Program-made: the position numbers and the translations under genes
Shown here: positions 32,248 through 44,309 of the stretch, piece by piece
Layout: the number at the start of each line of letters is the position of its first letter
Numbering within the stretch: the stretch's first letter is position 1
Origin: Callipepla californica brunnescens
Taxonomy: Eukaryota > Chordata > Aves > Galliformes > Odontophoridae
Length of the DNA stretch: 64,000 nt
NCBI GenBank assembly: GCA_023055505.1
Contig: JALIRH010000004.1
Location: 51,341,115-51,405,114 of the forward strand
Direction of reading: 5' to 3'
Notes under the pieces: model-generated
The model's input: the letters and a program-made list of their open reading frames with translations, nothing else
Told to the model about the DNA's origin: nothing
Database searches by the model: none

Positions 32248-33687
32248 TCAGTCCTCCTTAAACATTGTCTCGTCCTGGATTCTCTTTCTATAGTCTTTCT
32301 TCATGTGTCCCTTTTTCTGACAGTAGAAGCATTCTACTGTCCTCATATCTCTGGGTCTCGTCTGGTTAGGTTAAAGCACGTTGTCTGCCTGAGGAATATT
32401 CCCTCTTCTCCTTGCCTGAAACACCCCCATCTGTCCTTCTTTTACCGCAGATCTCAGAAGTTTTGCATGCCTCTTCTGAGTCTCCTCCTCTCACCTTACA
32501 TATACTTTCTGAGCCTCTCTTTAGCAATTCGTCTAATCCTCTCTTCTGCCAATCCTCCAATTTCTCTGTTTTCCCTCAAATATCCAGGACCTAGCTACAA
32601 ACTGCATTTTCAGGAGAGCTTGCCGCACAGGGGTAGCAGGATCTAATCCTGAATATAACTAACTTTTTTGGGTAGTCTCTCAAACCACTCGGTAGGAGTT
32701 TCATCTTTTTTTTTTTTTTTTTTTTTTTTTTGCTCGCTAAAAAGCCTTATTAAGATTCTCTAATCCCTTGAATAAAAAGAACTCGCAAATCTGCCATGTG
32801 AGTACGATGTTCCTGGTTCTGATTATCCCAGCTGGGCCATTGTAAGGGCCACTCTATATCTGCTCCTGGGCCAGCCTGGTGTTGCTGATCCCAAATTTGC
32901 ATACCTACCCTCCTGATCATATCCCTTTCTTCCGCTGTTAATAGTATGCCCAAAATTGCCTGTATCTCATCCCAGGTATAAAGGCTGGGACCTAGCCTCT
33001 CTGAGAACCCTGAAGGATCCTCTAGCAAATTCCCCATCTCCTTCTTAAATTCCCTTACGTCTCCTGAGTTTAAGGGAACTGAAACATATCCAACTCCTGG
33101 GTTTGATCCCCCGGTGGCTACGGGTATTTCTCTTAAAGGGAGAAGGTTTCTTCCTCGACTCTCTCTCCTGCCTAGTTTCCCTTCTAGCGATCCTTTTCCT
33201 AGGGAAGTCTAGGGGTTCAGATTCAGGTTCGTCTCCTGAATCAGATTCAGCATGCTCCAGAGGAGCTACTGGATTCTGTGCGGGGGGGAGGATATAGGGG
33301 GGCGGGGGGGGGGATAGTGTATAATGTCCTCCTCTGTTGTATTCCTTTTTTTTTTTTTTTTTTTTTTTAAACTAAAGGGAATACAAAGGTTCGAAAATCA
33401 GATTCTACCCATAATTTGGCATACTCGCTCTCTCCTAGATTGAAAGGCTGCTTTTCATTCACATAAGTATTTAGAGCCTGGCAGATCCGGTCCTCAAAGG
33501 ATCCGAATACTGGCCAGAACAACTGATCTACCCTTATCTGTTTTCCTCCCCACACCTCCATACAGTAATGTACCATCTTCACCTCACTCTTTCCTCGTCT
33601 AGAGGGAGAATTGCCCCAGTGTTTTAACATTAAACCTAGGGGGCTTTTGAGTGGTGTGTCTGGTAGCTTCACCTGCGAGCCACCCAT
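32248..33687 (-). pseudogene. gag: Class I ERV gag remnant
   Basis: MGGSQV start at 33687, zinc knuckle with Cys-to-Tyr near 32290-32331, capsid frame open at 33037-32750, homopolymer interruptions at 32706-32731 and 33283-33367 of different length from units 1 and 2. Confidence 0.86.
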
Positions 33688-34144
33688 GGGGTCAGAGGGC
33701 TTACTCGGCCTCTGGAGGACAGCTAATTTACTAAATAAGATATCAGGAAGCAAAATAACTAACACAATAGAATACAGTATCATTGGAATGGAGGCTAATG
33801 AATCAAATAAAGTGAGCAAGAGAGAGCGTCCGATAAACCCAAGGCCTTACGCTAACGCTGAAGGCGGACGGCAGCGAGCACCCACTGCCGAGTGATCCCG
33901 AAGGAAAGAGAGTGTCCCGTGACCGCAGACGGTTTTGATCTTTTCCCTCTGAGCGGAAAACACGTAAAAATACAAAGCATCGCAAAGTCCTCTGGGGAAT
34001 GGAGTTCTCCCTCTCTTCGGAGATAGGCATACCCACAACTATCGACCCACAGAGCTGCAGCATTAACTCTCCAACTCCCAATACACCACATGATGTTATG
34101 ATGTGGAATCTCAGCAATACAAGAAAAATCATAAAACCGTGACA
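33688..34144 (-). repeat. LTR-like block with gag leader
   Basis: Near-identical to 5563-6019. TGTCACGG start at 34144. Confidence 0.6.
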
Positions 34145-34160
34145 TTCCACCCCTTTTTCA

Positions 34161-34851
34161 ACACCATTCCATCATGCTTCATATACATATATGAATATAT
34201 CTTTCTGTAGATATATGTATGTGTGTGTATATAGAGACAGATAGCTACATACAGAAATAACTATGAACAGATATTAAATACAAACACACGTGTTGTGGTT
34301 TTGCGGTTTTGATGCCGGTACTCCACATCAGAAGGTCACGCAGGCAGTGAATGCTGCGGGGAGCAGCAGAGGGGCGGAGCTCCGCACCGGACGCCAGGCG
34401 CGCGCGGCTCTGGGCGCGCTCTCTCGGCTCCCGTGGAAATTCAGCACGAGTGCTTCCCGTGCAGTTCCTCCGTGACGTAAGCTCCCAGTTTTCTGGTTTG
34501 GAACTTTGTCTCTCTCTCAGTTGTTCAATTGTATGAGATTTGGTAAAGTTACCGTTCCTTCTCAGCTCGTGCCGTTGGTTTTTTTTACAGACCCATCTAT
34601 TCCCTCTGTTCCCCCTCCCCCGGGAGCGCGCGGCTCTGCTGGGGCGGCCGCTGACGGTGCCGTTTTTTTTTCTTTCTTCCCTTTCTCTCTCCCTTCTCGG
34701 TTTCCCTTGGGTTGCTGTCACGGATAACACCGTGACAACATACAACATACATAGATACGTGGAATTACTGAGGGCGCTCTCCAGACATCCAATTCCCTTG
34801 TGGTACACATTGAACATCCCCATTCTTCTGCACCGCTTATTTTTCTTTTCT
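34161..34851 (-). mobile_element. ERV 3' remnant between RNase H and PPT
   Basis: Near-identical to 6037-6754 and 20747-21436. Confidence 0.6.
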
Positions 34852-36622
34852 TTATTTTTTTTTTTCTTTTTCTTTTTCAGTCAGCTCAACTTTGGCAGCT
34901 CGATCTACCTGATGGTTATTTTGTTGTGCTTCAGTTGCCCGGCTCTTAGGAGCATGAGCATCTACATGGCGCACCTTTACAACCATGTTCTTTATTCGGG
35001 CAGCAGTATCTTTCCACAGTTCAGCAGCCCAAATAGGTTTACCCTTCCGTTGCCAGCCATTTCGTTCCCATTGCTGTAACCACCCCCATAGAGCATTTGC
35101 CACCATCCATGAGTCAGGGTAAAGATAAAGCACTGGCCACCTCTCACGTTCAGCAGTACTGAAGGCTAATTGGACAGCCTTTACCTCTGCAAATTGGCTC
35201 GATTCTCCTTCTCCTTCAGTGGCCTCTGCAGCTCGTCGCGTGGGGCTCCACGCAGCAGATTTCCATCTGCGGTGCTTTCCCACAAAGCGACACGATCCAT
35301 CTGTGAACAGGGCATATCTCTTCTCATCTTCTGGCAGTTCGTTATATGGTGGGGCTTCTTTAGCACGTGACACCTCCTCTGCTGGTGTTGTTCCAAACTT
35401 TCTACCTTCAGGCCAGTCCATGATCACCTCCAGGATTCCTGGACGGTTGGGGTTCCCCATCCGAGCTCGCTGTGTAATCAGCGCAGTCCACTTACTCCAA
35501 GTGGCATCAGTAGCATGATGGGTGGAGGGAACCGTTCCTTTGAACATCCAGTTCAGCACTGGCAGTCGAGGTGCCAGAAGGAGCTGCGTTTCAGAACCGA
35601 TTACTCTGGAAGCAGCTCAGACGCCCTCGTATGCGGCCAAGATCTCCTTCTCAGTTGGAGTGTAGCGCTCCTCAGACCCCCTGTATGCTCGACTCCAGAA
35701 ACCAAGGGGTCGGCCTCGGGTCTCTCCAGTAGCTCTTTGCCACAAACTCCAAGTGGGACCTTCCTTTCCAGCAGCAGTGTAGAGGATGTTCTTTACATCC
35801 TGTCCCGTCCGCACTGGCCCCAGGGCCACGGCACGGGCTATCTCCTGCTTCATTTGCTCAAAAGCCTGCTGCTGCTCAGGACCCCACACAAAATCATTCT
35901 TCTTCCGCGTCACCTGATAAAGGGGGCTCGCAGTGAGGCTGTAGTTTGGAACATGCATTCTCCAAAAGCCCACTACACCCAAAAAAGCTTGGGTTTCTGT
36001 CTTACTGGTGGGTGGAGACATGGCAGTAATTTTGTCAATCACATCTGTAGGGATGTGACGACGTCCGTCTTGCCACTCTGTACCTAGGAACTGAATTTCC
36101 TGTGCAGGCCCTTTCAATTTGCTTCGCTTAATAGCGAAGCCAGCTCGCAGGAGGATGTGGATTATTGTCTCTCCTTTCTCAAAAACTTCCTCTGCTGTAT
36201 TGCCCCATTCAGCAATGTCATCAATGTACTGCAGATGCTCAGGAGCACCGCCCTGTTCCAGTGCACTTTGGATCAACCCATGGCAAATGGTTGGGCTGTG
36301 CTTCCAGCCCTGGGGCAAACGGTTCCAGGTGTACTGAACGCCCCTCCAGGTGAAGGCAAACTGTGGCCTGCATTCTGTGGCCAAGGGAATTGAAAAGAAG
36401 GCAGTAGCAGTGTCAGTGGTGGCATACCACTTGGCTGCTTTTGACTCCAGTTCGTACTGGAGTTGTAGCGTGTCCGGCACAGCAGCACTCAGTGGAGGTG
36501 TGACTTCGTTCAGGCCACGGTAATCTGCCGTCATCCTCTGTCTCCTTGCAGAGAAAAGAGGAATACTGTAGTCCTCTTCAGCTCTAATCACGCATGCTTC
36601 AAGGAAGATTTCCGCTTCTTTT
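34852..36622 (-). pseudogene. pol: ERV-L pol remnant: RT plus RNase H
   Basis: RT 36591-35619 with YIDD, one in-frame TGA at about 35619, RNase H 35559-34852 with HVDAH retained. Integrase absent. Confidence 0.87.
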
Positions 36623-36629
36623 TCTTTTT

Positions 36630-37182
36630 CAGTTCCTTAGAAGGTCACTACTATCTGTAGTTCACTGTGCAGGTGTCAAAACAAGACGCTGTGGCTCCAA
36701 TTTACAAAAACATTTGCATATCTATTTTTAAGACTTCTACAGACTACATAGTTCTAAGAGAAGGAAAAGAAAAACCCGTGGAAAAGTACTGACACATCTG
36801 TCTTGAGGCGGTTTGATTAACAAGTACTGAAAGTACAGAACTCAGTTTCTATCACAATCCCCCCTTTTCTTTTTTATCATCTTGTTCATCAAACCATGTC
36901 ACGGCATCTTGAGCTAAAACATGACCTTTCCCTTTTAATTTTTTCAGGCGGTGTTTCATTGCTGCAGACATCTTATTCAGTGTATAGAGACTAGAAGCCA
37001 GCATTAAGGTAGGACTTAGTGAAGTAAACCATTTATCTATTTTCTAATTGGTGGGGGTTGTTGTCCATTCTCACCATTGTTGTCCTTGACAATCATATTG
37101 TTTCAGTTGTTGGTGTACTCGTTTTCCAAACGGAATGCCTTCAAGTTATTTCCTCAAGTTCTTAACCCCCCCCTTTCTCTCT

Positions 37183-37214
<32 letters not shown>
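36630..37214 (-). mobile_element. env: Class I ERV 3' LTR fragment, PPT and env-TM tail
   Basis: As at 23217-23770; LTR start near 36856. It ends in the longest poly(T) tract of this site (about 37187-37214). Confidence 0.6.
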
Positions 37215-38460
37215 CCCAATGCCAATCTAAATTAATACAGTGAGCACTTTCAGTATTGCTTCGTGAGTGAGGAGATTAGGAGACAAAGATCAAGGTGATT
37301 TCACCTCGGAGGTTATTCTCATAGCCCCACCGTTGTACGACTGTGCCTCCCTCGCCTCCTCTTTTGCTTAGAGCAGCAGGGTGCATGATCTTCTCGGCAG
37401 CAGTCGTATTCTTCAGGGGAACCTCTTCTGTCCTTGCCTTATAAGTCTCCCCAGTCTCTATCTGTAGTTCCTTTTTGGATTTTTGAAAGTATCTTTTTGA
37501 TTGCTCACAGAACTATCTCCAAGCTATCTTAAAAGGTATTCATAGGAAGAGTGAGTTCACCAGTGTTCATTATATACAATGCACAATACATATACAATAT
37601 ACATATAAAGCATATAATGGAATAACTGAGTTGTCTTGTCTGTTAAAGGAAAAACAACAGTTTTACGTTTTTTCTTAGAGTGATTTTTAGATCGTCTGAA
37701 GTCTTGGACACCTCCCACTGGGGTCCTGTATCATGGATTGGTCCTTTCACTGGACTTGCATAGGCCCATCCACGCTCAGCTGTCCAGATCGCTGTTTCTG
37801 TTGTTAATAAAACAAGAAAAGGTTCCTCCCATCGAGGAGTTAGAGACGACACTTTCCATGCTTTAATGAAACCTTTGTCTCCTAGACCGATTTTGTGTAT
37901 TACCATATCTAGTGGGGGGAGGTATTGTACCACCAGTCCTTTCTTTCTTAATTCATTCCTTCTCTAAGTCCTCCCATAATTTAGCCTTATACTACAATCA
38001 TGGGTTAAATCTTCATCCGGTTCCCCGTATAAAAATTGAGCAGGATTTTGCAAGCTTGCAGTTTCTATTTCTATTCATATTTATTCATATTTCAGTAGTC
38101 TAGCATCTGTAATCCACTTATCTGCTTTTTATTGTCGTACTCTCCTTATGTTAGGTGGAGTATACACCTTTAATTCACCCCCGAAAGTAATCTTCCCTGC
38201 TTCTTCTACTAACAGAGCTACAGAGACAATTGCTTGTAAACAGACAGGCCGTGAATCGTAAGAACAGCTTCTCTATGGTAAAGACAACTGTAAGTCATCC
38301 AGATACAAAGGTGCTACTCCCTATTAATTGATCTGTTGGGCCAGATGTGTTGGATAATAAGCTTGTCGATGAGAAAGCAGGATCGACATCCTGTTGCCCC
38401 AACAGATGTCTCCCTTCAGGAATCATAAGGAGCTCTGCCCCTTCAAGGTTTGAAAATTGA
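37215..38460 (-). pseudogene. pol: Decayed env region and class I integrase C-terminal part
   Basis: Integrase C-terminal frame 37933-37643 on the minus strand; rest without open frames. Confidence 0.7.
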
Positions 38461-38463
38461 CCC

Positions 38464-39140
38464 TTAGGTTAGATCCCCTCTATAACCAGAGTTTGGAATG
38501 TGATGAAAAGTACTTTTTGAAAAGTATCCTCTGATTTCTTTTTCCTGGCCCATTCCTGGGTCAGTACTCCAAAAGCAGTCCCTTTGTCTGTATTTACAAA
38601 AAAGGTTAAACGGTCTTTTTATAGCAGGTAAGCTTAACGCTCGTGCATTAACAAGATCTGCCTTTAAATCTTCTAATCTTTGCTCATCCTTCTGACTCCA
38701 CTCCACTTTACCAATCCATCTTGTACTAGTTTCTGGTCTAAAAACTTTACCTTACTACTATAATTCTCAGTATATTGTTTACAGTATCCTAGCAGCCCTA
38801 AGATCTGCCTCACCGGCCTTTTACTCCTCGGGGCTTTTTTTAAAGATAAAATCCCATTTATCCGTTCTGGATCTAATTTCATAATTTCCCTTTCTTAACC
38901 AATGTCCCAAATATTTCACTTCCTCTTCTGTAAATTGTAATTTTACCTTTGAAACTTTCAACCCCTTTGAACCTAAGAAATTTAATAATTTAATGCTCCC
39001 CTGTCTAACTGTTTCCTTGTCTGTTTCAGCTAATAGTAAATCATCTGCGTATTGTACTAAGGTTACCTGTGGGTTTGAGTCATCGGTTTTTAGGACTTGC
39101 TCAAGGGCTTGTCCAAACAAGTTAGGGGATTCTGTGAGTC
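38464..39140 (-). pseudogene. pol: Class I ERV reverse transcriptase fragment, second copy
   Basis: As at 10307-10990, cut in the LPQGLTESP box and joined to the short LTR remnant at 39145-39180. Confidence 0.83.
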
Positions 39141-39173
39141 CCTGTTTCTATCTCAAAATGGACTCAGTTTCTA

Positions 39174-40547
39174 TCACAAAATGGACGCGTATGGTGGTGG
39201 AAATTTTTGTTCAATGTTTTGAAGTGTAAGAACTAGTTCAAAAACTGGGCGTTTTCTGTCTTGGCCCTCATATCTGTTGAACGTTGTCACTAGTGTACCG
39301 GCGTACCTTTCTGGTGCTGCCTTTGAAAGCTTCTGACATATTTCAGGTGTACTCCTTACTTTCTCCGGATCATGGTCCCGATCGTCAGGATCAAACGTGG
39401 GGTCATACAGCATTTCCGCCACAGCTGTTTCTCTCAAATACTGGATGCCTTCCTCAATAGCTTTCCATCTTTTCACTTTAGGTGCCAGGTCACTCTTGTA
39501 GGGATATCTTTCCCTCACAGCTACTAGCATTCGTTGCCAGAGGCTGGCGATTCCATCCATATACCTGCTGATCCCTCTGTCGACAGCCGGATCTCGGGCA
39601 GTGTTTCCTAGTTGGCGAGCTTCGTTACTATCAAGGGACACACTGTTGGCCCCGTTGTCCCAACACCGAAGCAACCAAGTGACAATACTCTCACCCGGAC
39701 GTCGAATAAACTCCTTTCTTGAGCCTTGGATCTCAGACATTTTCGTGGGCCGACGAAACGTGGTAACTTTGACTCTCTCCTCATCTTCATCATCACTGTC
39801 TTCTCCATGTCTCTCACTTTTCTTTGTTGCCTTTCTCGATGGTGGTGGGGTAGTGCCCTCCCCCTCGCCTATATCTTCCTCTTCTTTCACCACCTCTTCT
39901 TTGCGTTCTAGGCGCAAGGACACACGTTTCCATTTCTGGCCTTCCACAGGGGCAACTGACTTTGCTACTGGTGCTTCCTTTGGCTGGTCAGGTGTGACCA
40001 GGAGGTTTTCCTCTTTGGTTTGGGCCTCAGTTTGGACACTCTCTCTCTTCATAATAGTATATAAGCCTCGGAAAGCATAAGCCAAGCCCCAAATAAGCTG
40101 TTCCACCTCAGATCTTTCTGAGCCGCAACACCCTTTACTCAGATACAGGCCTAGCTCCTCAGGATCCTGCAAACGTTCAGGAGTAAAATCCCAGGGCACC
40201 GGGGGTCCCCATGCTTCTAATTTCTTTCCTAAAACTCTCCACTCTCCCTGCCATTCAACATTCTCTGTTTCTGGGAGAAGCTTCCTGCACATGATGTAAA
40301 GTGCTACTACATGCAGGAGGACTAATCTCCCAATCATTAACACCATCCCTAAGCTGTAATCTTGAAAATTCATAAGGAACTGAGAGGGGAACCTGGACAC
40401 CCATTTAAACAGCGTATGGTTTGTTAACATGGTATCATTTGTTCCATTAGCCGGGGTGCCCAGGTATCTGGCAGGTGCCTCCATCACTGCCTTTAGTTTA
40501 TTATATAGGGACCAGACCCAATGGAACAGGATGGCAAGCTTAAGCAA
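39174..40547 (-). pseudogene. gag: ERV-L-like gag remnant, long open frame
   Basis: Same protein as at 11025-12398. A TT insertion near 40560 relative to unit 1 opens the frame further upstream, antisense through the decayed ITPRIPL1 fragment, to 40874 (566 codons in total). The added part is antisense host sequence and is not part of gag. Confidence 0.65.
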
Positions 40548-40599
40548 GTTCCAGTATGTTTTTTGAGCTTTAAAAGGGAAAAAGCGGTGAAATACTGTC

Positions 40600-40885
40600 C
40601 GCGTGGAGGCAGTTTGGGTACAGCAAAGGTTTGGGTACAGCATCTTCCTGAGCAGCCAGGAGGCAGAGGCCGACGTTACGGCCGGCACAAGGAGGCCGCA
40701 GAGCCCTTCAGGCACGTGGCCAGGCATGCTCGACATGGCAGTTTGCATGTCAGATACCTGCAGCGGTGCATCCCTATCCTGGTGGCCACTGGCATTTCTA
40801 CGTATGCCACGGCAGTCCGGCCTCCAGGCTTGCCTGGGCCACACGGAGTACAGAGGAGCTGTCTTGGGCGGCACAGGTACCTCAG
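40600..40885 (+). pseudogene. Decayed ITPRIPL1-like C-terminal fragment
   Basis: Same as 12452-12745 but 6 bases shorter near 40876 (loss in an A-rich stretch). Confidence 0.75.
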
Positions 40886-41282
40886 GAACAAAACTTGTCT
40901 TTGATATATATATTATTCGTTACAAGCTGATCAACAACAAGAAACATAAAAGCAGCGGTGTAGGTGACCTCGTCTTGCGGAAAATAAAGCATCAGCTTCC
41001 GGCTCCATGGCAGTGGCCACAGTTCTTAGAGAGTTCCCAGGGTGTTCGACAGACATTGTCCAGAAAGTTTGCTCGCTCCCTGGGAGCTCAGCGCTCAGGG
41101 GAGGGACCCTGTGAGCGGCTCTCTGGGCACAGCACCAGCACTGGCCTCAGCCCCTGCTGCCTCCCAGCTCCCTGGCCCCGCTGCTCCCTGCCCCCAGGGG
41201 CTGTGGCTCCTGGCCCAGCCCTCCCAGCCACGAGCAAACTCCCACCCAGCCCCACTGACCTCCCCTCTCTCTTTTCTTCCAG
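40886..41282 (+). promoter_or_regulatory. Putative 5' UTR/promoter and intron of ITPRIPL1-like gene
   Basis: Same as 12746-13136; acceptor TTCCAG ends at 41282. Confidence 0.4.
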
Positions 41283-41512
41283 ATCATGGCTTTGGCGTTT
41301 ATCTTCGCCTTGGTGGCGCAGACACTGCCACTTGCTGGCGACGAGTTTCATGAGGACATCTTCATCCGCATGCGGTAGCGTGAGGTGTATCTGCGAGAGC
41401 AGATGAAAGAGCTGCTGCAGGAGGTGGAGCAGAGCGACCAGGACGACAGCAGGACGGGAATGCTAGCTTTGCTGCCTTCCTTGAAGATCATGGGTGTTCT
41501 TTGTGTTTTTGT
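41283..41512 (+). pseudogene. Broken ITPRIPL1-like 5' coding exon
   Basis: ATG at 41286; same TAG at 41376-41378. Ends at ACTAGTCC (41513), which is also the first base of the 2797-bp repeat unit. Confidence 0.85.
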
Positions 41513-42136
41513 ACTAGTCCGCTCTTTACTCCAGGCAAGGTACAACGGTTTCCCTCCATCTGGAATATTCCTGGGATGTTCAAGTGCGCAATCCTAAAAC
41601 TTAGGCAGAAAGCTTCAAAGCTGTGCGCCCCGATCCTGGCAGTGCCAGAGTCACAGCTCACCGCGGTGTGCCTGCGCCAATCAAACACTGTGCCACGAGA
41701 GCCAGAATCCTCAGAGGAAGAAAACGCCTCCGGATGCAACACTGCCCTGAGAAGGCCCTGCGGCCGATCCCGAGCTGCACCAGCTCCTGCCGGCCCTGCA
41801 AGGGAACACTGCACCTCCGGCCTGGCCTCTGGGCCTTCCTGCGTCGGGGCACACAGCACTCTCATCAGCCGCCCCTAGGCCGGTGGCTGGGGCCTACAGG
41901 GCCCTTGGGATCCCTGGCGGAGCAGCCACTGGCTTCTGAGAGTTACAGCGCTGTCCCATGGACAGATGTTGGGTGCTGTCAGCTACACTGCTGTCCAGCC
42001 GACAGCCGTTGGCATTCATCAGTTACATATTGCTGTCAGGCCGACAGCCATCGTGGTCCAACAGAACCAGAGAATGAGAGAATCAGGGATTAGGAGAATC
42101 ACAAATTCACAGGCATGGCAGCGGTGCCCCAGGGGA
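41513..42136 (+). promoter_or_regulatory. Upstream region of gene copy 3
   Basis: CCAAT box and three inverted repeats (41951, 41990, 42032) as in copy 1. Confidence 0.5.
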
Positions 42137-43558
42137 ATGCTAGCTTTGTTGCCTTCCTGGAAGATCATGGGTGTTCTTTGTGTTTTTGTACTTCTGTTCT
42201 GGTTAATATGGAAGATCGAGAAAAAGTTCTGGGAGGATCAAGACAACAGTGATGAGGAGAGCTGCAGCAGGGAGGAGGAGCAAGAGCAGGAGGAGCAGCA
42301 GGAGCAGGAGGCTGAGGAGCAGGAGGAGAAGGAGGTGAAGGTCCAGGATGAGCAGAACGATAGTGTTGAGGTGGAGGAAGAGGAGGTAGAAAAGCTGCAG
42401 GAAGAAGATGAGGAGGAGAACGTGCAAGAGGAAGGAGTTCATCAGTCACGTTTCCTTCCAGAATCTTTTGGGCCAAACGAGGACCTTAAGGAACTTGGAG
42501 ACAGTCTGCTGTACCTAGTGAATATCCTCATCGATATAGCTCAGAATGTTGTGTTAGATACATTCTTTCCAGTACCAGAGCAATCCTTTGTGGTGGGCAG
42601 TACCTACGAAGGCTGGGGTCTCCCTGTGGGGGAAACTGTCTTCCGCTTTCTTGTGTCCCTGAAACCCCGACGTGGGCACATTTTCCACCTGGAACTGGGC
42701 ACCACACGGGAGCTGCCAATACAGAACTCCCGTATCCGTGTAGAGCTGAAATGCACGTGTGGGCAGGAGCAGGATCTGAAAATGCTGTGTTTCCTCCACA
42801 CCTCTGCGGACGAGCTGAGAAATCAGCAACCCAGCCTCCTAGACACCCTCTGCAGTGGCCCCTACCTAGACGTGGAGAAGACTGCCCGCTGGTTCGGGGC
42901 GGTGTTCAAAAATGCCTGGAAATGCGTGCCTCTGTCAGCAGCATGCCGCTTGAATGCGGTGCACTACAAGCGCTCCTGCAGGTTTCAACTGACTCCTATG
43001 ATCCAAAGAACATTCTTGATCGATGTCATGTTTGGCGTACAGCAAGCCGATACTGACATCTTTCTGAGCAGCCAGGAGTCAGAGGCTGCTTATACACCCA
43101 GCACAGCCTGGCCGCAGACCTGTGCAGTGGCAGAGGCAAAGTTCTTCAAGCATGTAGCCGCCCGTGCTGGGGAGGACAGTTTCCACCTGGGATGTCTGAA
43201 AGCGTGTGCCTACATTCTGGTGGGCTACAACTTTTCCCCCTATGAGCTGAAGACAGTGCTCATGCACCTCCTGACTGCCATCCCTGTGGAATGCTGGAGT
43301 CAGAGTTACATTGTGCAGCGGATGGAGGACATCTTGCACTACCTGTGCTGCTGCGTGGAGGAGAAACGGCTGGACCACTTCCTCATAGGAAATAAAGCGG
43401 TGCCTGCAGAGATTATCTTGCCGTGGGAATTCCGAGTGTCCGTACCGCCCAGCCTGTTCCAGCGTGTGGCACGGGATCCAGACAGACATGAGCAGGCGCT
43501 GTATGAGACGGGGATGCTGCGAGATCGGTTCACAACTCTGCTGACAAGTGGGAAATGA
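42137..43558 (+). CDS. ITPRIPL1: ITPRIPL1-like protein, copy 3 (473 aa)
   Basis: Intact frame. It is intermediate between subgroups. Like copies 4-6 it starts MLALL, has Trp-32, Val-77 in the acidic region (DSVEVE), Tyr-277, the QQADTD loop, Ser-439 and the ETGMLRDRFTTLL end. Like copies 1 and 2 it keeps the SPYE/SQSY form of the C-terminal patch. Unique changes are Trp for Leu at residue 8 in the membrane segment and Ile for Phe at residue 392. Last gene inside a retrovirus-bearing macro-unit and first of the tandem array. Confidence 0.85.
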   Translation: MLALLPSWKIMGVLCVFVLLFWLIWKIEKKFWEDQDNSDEESCSREEEQEQEEQQEQEAEEQEEKEVKVQDEQNDSVEVEEEEVEKLQEEDEEENVQEEGVHQSRFLPESFGPNEDLKELGDSLLYLVNILIDIAQNVVLDTFFPVPEQSFVVGSTYEGWGLPVGETVFRFLVSLKPRRGHIFHLELGTTRELPIQNSRIRVELKCTCGQEQDLKMLCFLHTSADELRNQQPSLLDTLCSGPYLDVEKTARWFGAVFKNAWKCVPLSAACRLNAVHYKRSCRFQLTPMIQRTFLIDVMFGVQQADTDIFLSSQESEAAYTPSTAWPQTCAVAEAKFFKHVAARAGEDSFHLGCLKACAYILVGYNFSPYELKTVLMHLLTAIPVECWSQSYIVQRMEDILHYLCCCVEEKRLDHFLIGNKAVPAEIILPWEFRVSVPPSLFQRVARDPDRHEQALYETGMLRDRFTTLLTSGK

Positions 43559-43988
43559 CAGACTTCCACTTGTCCCACAGCCGAGCAAGGTGGACGTGGA
43601 GAAGACGCTCCTCAGTAATCATCCATCAAATGAGCTGTGCGTGTCTGAGTGCTGCAGAAGCCCAGGCTCCTATCTGCTTGCAGTCGGACTGCAGAATGCA
43701 GCCAATTTTTCCATGACGTGCAAATTGACCGGAGTCCTCCTCTCCTACTCCTGCAGCTTGGCAAAATCCTGTTAAAAGTGAGGCCACATGCTCTCCACAC
43801 ACCCTTCACAAGAGAGTTTTCCAGTTTTATCCTTACTGTTATTTGTCTGTTTTTTGACTTAATAAATAATCTTCACCTCAACCCACAGGTTGCAGTGTTT
43901 TGGTTTCCATTCTCCCCCCATCCCCTGCGAGAGAGGGCGTGAGCAAACGGCCGCGTGGTTCTGAGCTGCGTGCCAGCTCCAAAAACAA
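43559..43988 (+). terminator. 3' UTR and poly(A) signal of copy 3
   Basis: AATAAA at 43861-43866, GT-rich element downstream, then shared spacer to 43988. Confidence 0.75.
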
Positions 43989-44309
43989 TGCTTCCTTTGG
44001 CATCCAACGGGGGCCCGAAGGATTTAGGTCAGGGCAGATCTGAGCAGAACACGCTTACACAAAGTTGTTATCAAGAGCTTGATAGCAGCCGGCACGGTCC
44101 TTCCATTCACAAAAGGGCTTTATTTTCTTACAGGGCTCTTTTTCTTAGCTCCTTTTGCCTGTCTGGGGGCTGCCCTGAGCTCATTTATGGTTTTGCCTCC
44201 TTGTACGGAGCATGCGCTCGTGTTTCACCCACAATGGATTTAACTGGGTGTTTGTACTCATTACGGCCATCGTTTTTGCACCTCAGGAATCTTCCCACTG
44301 AAACTGTTA
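43989..44309. other. 321-bp array spacer, origin unknown
   Basis: Present only between tandem copies 3-7 (again at 46786, 49583 and 52380). It contains a strong acceptor-like pyrimidine tract and CAG (44121-44133). With the donor-like CAAG/GTACAA at 44336/44337 it could define a non-coding exon of about 200 bp. TGGCATCCAACGGGGGCCCG (44000-44020) is faintly primer-binding-site-like, so an LTR-element origin is possible but unproven. Confidence 0.4.

Larger units (their letters stand above)
29891..43988. repeat. Macro-unit 3 of the segmental duplication
   Basis: Same order as units 1 and 2 with a full-length ERV-L-like gag. The right end leaves the shared spacer at CCAAAAACAA (about 43988), after which a different spacer leads into the 2797-bp tandem array. 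Confidence 0.9.
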
